Program-made: the position numbers and the translations under genes
In this document: positions 51,488 through 54,397 of the stretch, piece by piece
Numbering within the stretch: the stretch's first letter is position 1
How the letters are laid out: the number at the start of each line of letters is the position of its first letter
Notes under the pieces: model-generated
Seen by the model: the letters and a program-made list of their open reading frames with translations, nothing else
Told to the model about the DNA's origin: nothing
Databases searched by the model: none
From: Nocardioides ferulae
Lineage (GTDB): Bacteria; Actinomycetota; Actinomycetes; Propionibacteriales; Nocardioidaceae
Direction of reading: 5' to 3'
DNA: 54,397 bases
Assembly: GCF_003660455.1 (NCBI RefSeq)
Contig: NZ_QZVR01000012.1
Location: 1 to 54,397, forward strand

Positions 51488-52336
51488 ATGAGCCGCGACA
51501 CCGCACTCGTCAGCACCCAGTGGGTCGAGGACCACCTCGACGACCCGAAGGTGGTGCTGATCGAGGTCGACGAAGACACCTCCGCCTACGACAAGGGCCA
51601 CATCCGGGGCGCGATCAAGCTCGACTGGACGACCGACCTGCAGGACCAGGTGCGCCGCGACTTCGTCAACAAGCAGCAGTTCGAGGCGCTGCTCTCGGAC
51701 CGCGGCGTCGCCAACGACGACACCGTGGTGCTCTACGGCGGCAACAACAACTGGTTCGCCGCATACGCCTACTGGTACTTCAAGCTCTACGGCCACGCTG
51801 ACGTGAAGCTGATGGACGGCGGCCGCAAGAAGTGGGAGCTCGACTCGCGCGAGCTGGTGGCCGAGCTGCCGACCCGGGAGAAGACCTCCTACACCGCGTC
51901 GGAGCAGGACACCTCGATCCGCGCGTTCCGTGACGAGGTGATCGGCGCGATCGGCGTGCAGAACCTGATCGACGTCCGCAGCCCCGACGAGTACGCCGGC
52001 CGGCTGCTCGCCCCGGCGCACCTGCCGCAGGAGCAGTCGCAGCGCGCGGGCCACATCCCGACCTCGCGCAACGTGCCGTGGAGCAAGAACTGCAACGACG
52101 ACGGCACCTTCAAGTCCGACGAGCAGCTCAAGGCCCTCTACGACGAGGTGGGCTTCGACGAGGGCAAGGACACGATCGCGCTGTGCCGCATCGGGGAGCG
52201 CTCGTCGCTGACCTGGTTCGTGCTGCACGAGCTGCTCGGCAAGGGGAACGTGAAGAACTACGACGGCTCCTGGACCGAGTACGGCTCGCTGGTCGGCGTC
52301 CCGGTGGTGCTCGGCGACGAGCCCGGGACCGCCTGA
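51488..52336 (+). CDS. cysA: Thiosulfate sulfurtransferase (two-domain rhodanese)
   Basis: This 282-residue enzyme moves sulfur from thiosulfate to an acceptor such as cyanide or a protein. It has two rhodanese domains; the C-terminal one holds the active cysteine in ALCRIGERSSLTW (CRIGERS loop). It is highly similar in pattern to the actinobacterial CysA/SseA proteins (VSTQWVEDHLDDPKVVLIEVDEDTSAYDKGHI; HIPTSRNVPWSKNCNDDGTF). AGGAA lies ten bases before the ATG. With DUF1416 downstream this is the standard cysA-sseC pair, here led by a Cys leader peptide. The symbol follows Mycobacterium usage, not the sulfate-transport gene of the same name. Confidence 0.92.
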   Translation: MSRDTALVSTQWVEDHLDDPKVVLIEVDEDTSAYDKGHIRGAIKLDWTTDLQDQVRRDFVNKQQFEALLSDRGVANDDTVVLYGGNNNWFAAYAYWYFKLYGHADVKLMDGGRKKWELDSRELVAELPTREKTSYTASEQDTSIRAFRDEVIGAIGVQNLIDVRSPDEYAGRLLAPAHLPQEQSQRAGHIPTSRNVPWSKNCNDDGTFKSDEQLKALYDEVGFDEGKDTIALCRIGERSSLTWFVLHELLGKGNVKNYDGSWTEYGSLVGVPVVLGDEPGTA

Positions 52337-52343
52337 CCCCGTC

Positions 52344-52393
52344 GCTGGTCGAGCCGCGAGCGCGCGCTAGCGCGCGATGCGAGTCGAGACCCC
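52344..52393. repeat. Repeat family 4, long copy
   Basis: GCTGGTCGAGCCGCGAGCGC followed by GCTAGCGCGCGATGCGAGTC and GAGACCC. It lies seven bases after the sulfurtransferase stop and before DUF1416. Confidence 0.8.
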
Positions 52394-52458
52394 CGCACCC
52401 AAGGCAGGGCCTGAACCCGAGCCCTGCCTCCCAATCCCACGATCAGCAAGGAACCAGC

Positions 52459-52794
52459 ATGTGCGGAGCAACTGAAGGCGGCCTCTCCCTCGACGGCGTC
52501 AACGTCGCCAAGGAGGCCGTCATCCAGGGTCAGGTGACGCGCGACGGCGAGCCCGTAGGCAACGCCTACGTTCGTCTGCTTGACGCCACCGGCGAGTTCA
52601 CCGCCGAGGTCCCGACCTCGGCGTCGGGTCACTTCCGGTTCTTCGCCAAGAACGGCGAGTGGACACTGCGCACGCTCGCGCCTAAGGCCGAGCCTGTCGA
52701 CCGAGCCGTCCGCGCCGCAATTGGCGAGGTCTCCGACCTAACCATCACCATTGGGACTGCTGCACCACGCCCGCGTCTGCCAGACCTCAGGTGA
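52459..52794 (+). CDS. sseC: DUF1416 protein (SseC-like)
   Basis: This 111-residue protein of the SseC/DUF1416 family starts MCGATEGGLSLDGVNVAKEA, followed by VIQGQVTRDGEPVGNAYVRLLDATGEFTAEVPTSASGHFRFFAKNGEWTLRTLAP, a beta-sandwich pattern. The conserved CGA at the N-terminus is typical. It always follows the thiosulfate sulfurtransferase in Actinobacteria and is thought to act in sulfur handling. AAGGAA lies eight bases before the ATG. The last ten or so residues (GTAAPRPRLPDLR) extend past the usual family end. Confidence 0.88.
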   Translation: MCGATEGGLSLDGVNVAKEAVIQGQVTRDGEPVGNAYVRLLDATGEFTAEVPTSASGHFRFFAKNGEWTLRTLAPKAEPVDRAVRAAIGEVSDLTITIGTAAPRPRLPDLR

Positions 52795-53060
52795 GTAACG
52801 GTCTGCTCGTGTCAAGGGGGCGGGCGGGCAGATGCGGCTGACCGCTCGTCGTCGGGCGGTTCGGGCGGGGTCGTGGCTGATCGGCGCTGGTGGCGTCCCG
52901 GCGGTGCTCACTGATGACTCAAGCTCGCCGGGCGGCTGATGCAACGGCGTGCGCGCTCGCGTGATGGGAGGGGCCCGGCGTCCTACTCAGAACGCGGTCC
53001 CGGACTGTCGGGCTGCAGAGTCAGTGCGACGTTGGTCCAGGCCCCCGCCACCAAGCACGG
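52795..53060. other. Intergenic region before the IS110 remnant
   Basis: About 270 bases without a convincing gene. It may include an end of the IS110 element, but no terminal repeat could be recognised, as IS110 elements lack clear inverted repeats. Confidence 0.5.
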
Positions 53061-54180
53061 TCAGCTGGCGACCGGGGTGTTGCGGCGCGCGGCCGGCTGG
53101 GTCACCGTGGGATATGGCGGGCAGGTCACGTCGCTTTCGAATGTCGCTCGTCGACCAATGACGGGCCTGTCCGCCCTCGTCCTCCTCTCGCCGCGGGTCT
53201 CGACAGCTGTCGCGAAGCGTTCGGGGTCGTAGGTGCTCTGGGTGCGGATCAGGGCGAACGCGAGCCGGTGGGCACGGTGTCCGACCGCGATGTTGGCGAC
53301 CTTGGGGCGCTTGCCTCGGGCCAGCAGGCTGCGCCGGTAGGCACCGAAGTGCGGGTCGTGCTGGGCCAACCCGCGCCCCATCTCGATGATCGCGTGGCGC
53401 AGCGCGGCCGATCCCTCACGGCCGATCCCGCCCCGGCGGTTGGTGCCCGCGGACTGGCAGTGGGAGGGGACGAGCCCGCTAGCCCGATAGGCGTGCTCGG
53501 CGGTCGGATATCGATCCGGGTCACCCAAAGCAGCGGCGTAGTCGGCTGCCCGCACGGCACCCACGCCAGGAAGGCTGGTCAGGATCCCGGCAGGGGTGGC
53601 GGCGAGTAGACCGGCGACGGTGGCATCGGTCGCGGCGAGTTCGCCGAACAGCTCGCTGAGTCGGGTGGCGTCGCTGCGCAGGATCGCCAGCCTGGCCTGG
53701 CGTTCTGGCTCTGGAAGACGCAACGACCGATGGGCAGCGTCGATGATTGCTCCAGCCTTCGGGCCCTCAAGCCGGATGCCGTTCTCGGCTGCGAGCATCC
53801 GCAGTGGGGGACGCTGAGGTTGGTCATGCAGTCGATGTCGGCGTCCAGGGACGTCAGGACGACCCAGAAGCTCTTGCGGTCCAGTGGGCCGCTCAAGCAG
53901 CCCTGCAGCGACCCGAAGACAAGGTCGAGGTTGGCCAGGAGTTGGTTGCCCAGCGCGACCCGCGCAGCCTGCTTGCGGTTGCGGTCCCCGACCCATGCCT
54001 GCAGCCCTGGGATGGCGTCGACATCACTGCAGCGCGTTCGACCGGCGCCACGGATCAGCAGCTCGATCATCGCCGCAGCGTCCCGAGTCCGACTTCAGCA
54101 GGCGATAGCCCATCTGAGTCCGGGCAGCGTGGACCTGGGCCGGAGACAGGTCGACGGTGTCCCAACCTGCCGACCTCAGG
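53061..54180 (-). pseudogene. IS110-family transposase, frameshifted and 5'-truncated
   Basis: The C-terminal Transposase_20-type domain is intact in one frame (GILTSLPGVGAVRAADYAAALG, then YRASGLVPSHCQSAGTNRRGGIGREGSAALRHAIIEMGRGL, then RPKVANIAVGHRAHRLAFALI). The middle part reads in a second frame (MIELLIRGAGR...LGNQLLANLDLVFG), and the N-terminal remnant in a third (VDLSPAQVHAARTQMGYRLLKSD). Frame changes are near 53830 and 54085. The first 90 or so residues of the catalytic DEDD domain are absent. It is non-functional. IS110 enzymes act with a bridge RNA from the element end, which is not preserved here. Confidence 0.85.
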
Positions 54181-54232
54181 TCAAGTCCCGGGGCGTGGTG
54201 TACGAGGTTGATCCTTCGGTTGGGCGTGTCGC

Positions 54233-54397
54233 TCAGGCCGTGAGGGCCTGGAGCTCGGGTTCGGTCACCTCCTCGACGAGGTTGTCGACGGCTTGCGCCC
54301 TGGTCAGGACGTCGAGTCCGAGGTAGCGGCGCCCTTCTGCCCATTCGTCGTGCTGCTCGGCCAGGACGGCGCCGACGAGCCGGATGATGCTGGCTCG
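54233..54397 (-). mobile_element. IS256-family (mutator) transposase, C-terminal part only
   Basis: The frame is open to the right edge. The visible 54 residues ([20 protein letters not shown], then [18 protein letters not shown], ending LQALTA) match the C-terminus of IS256/mutator transposases. It lies directly next to the truncated IS110, so it may have inserted into, or lie in tandem with, that element. The rest of the gene is outside the window. Confidence 0.85.

Overview
The window is very GC-rich, gene-dense chromosomal DNA from an actinobacterium, most likely a member of the Nocardioidaceae (Nocardioides-like). Supporting signs are mycothiol synthase (MshD), a GlnR-type orphan regulator, a PEP carboxylase, DUF1416/DUF4395 sulfur genes with a cysteine-type leader peptide, many GTG starts and many apparently leaderless promoters. 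No rRNA, tRNA or CRISPR array was recognised. The genus is inferred from gene content, not from a marker gene.

Layout. 1-2.7 kb: end of a high-affinity phosphate ABC operon (pstC partial, pstA, pstB). 2.8-5.2 kb: a SipW/TasA-like secretion locus of two exported fibre-type proteins and an ER-type signal peptidase carrying a C-terminal degenerate Hpt domain. 5.6-9.5 kb: low-affinity phosphate transport (pit, DUF47 partner) and polyphosphate kinase. 9.7-13.2 kb: an esterase, a DsrE protein, nitrobindin, a Fur regulator and YgfZ. 13.4-17.2 kb: a 1259-residue Ala/Glu coiled-coil membrane protein. 17.4-24.3 kb: a secreted protein, MshD, Dtd, a DUF1800/DUF1501 Tat-exported pair, a BKACE enzyme and a lipoprotein. 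24.5-27.3 kb: a TetR-controlled ABC exporter broken by an internal deletion. 27.3-36.6 kb: a DUF559 protein, GlnR, a MoaD-like protein, PEP carboxylase, an XRE regulator, Hsp20 with a divergent HspR-like regulator, an FAD oxidoreductase with a MerR-type promoter, and a membrane thioredoxin. 37-48.3 kb: an accessory run of exported proteins, including a translationally coupled ESX-like cluster with a DUF1023 hydrolase. 48.5-50.4 kb: two tandem GDP-mannose dehydratase-type genes. 50.6-52.8 kb: leader peptide, DUF4395, thiosulfate sulfurtransferase and DUF1416. 53-54.4 kb: remains of IS110 and IS256 elements.

The most distinctive features are as follows. (1) Several palindromic repeat families are scattered between genes; one (GGTCGAG...CGAGACC) also lies inside coding sequences and supplies linker peptides, an N-terminus and a stop codon. 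(2) A signal peptidase is fused to an Hpt-like domain that lacks its phospho-accepting histidine. (3) A 25-residue leader peptide with two Cys codons precedes the sulfurtransferase operon. (4) A 19-bp-spacer MerR-type promoter lies in front of the FAD oxidoreductase. Phosphate handling (Pst, Pit, Ppk) forms the clearest functional theme of the first 10 kb; nitrogen and carbon control (GlnR, Ppc) and sulfur transfer form smaller themes later.
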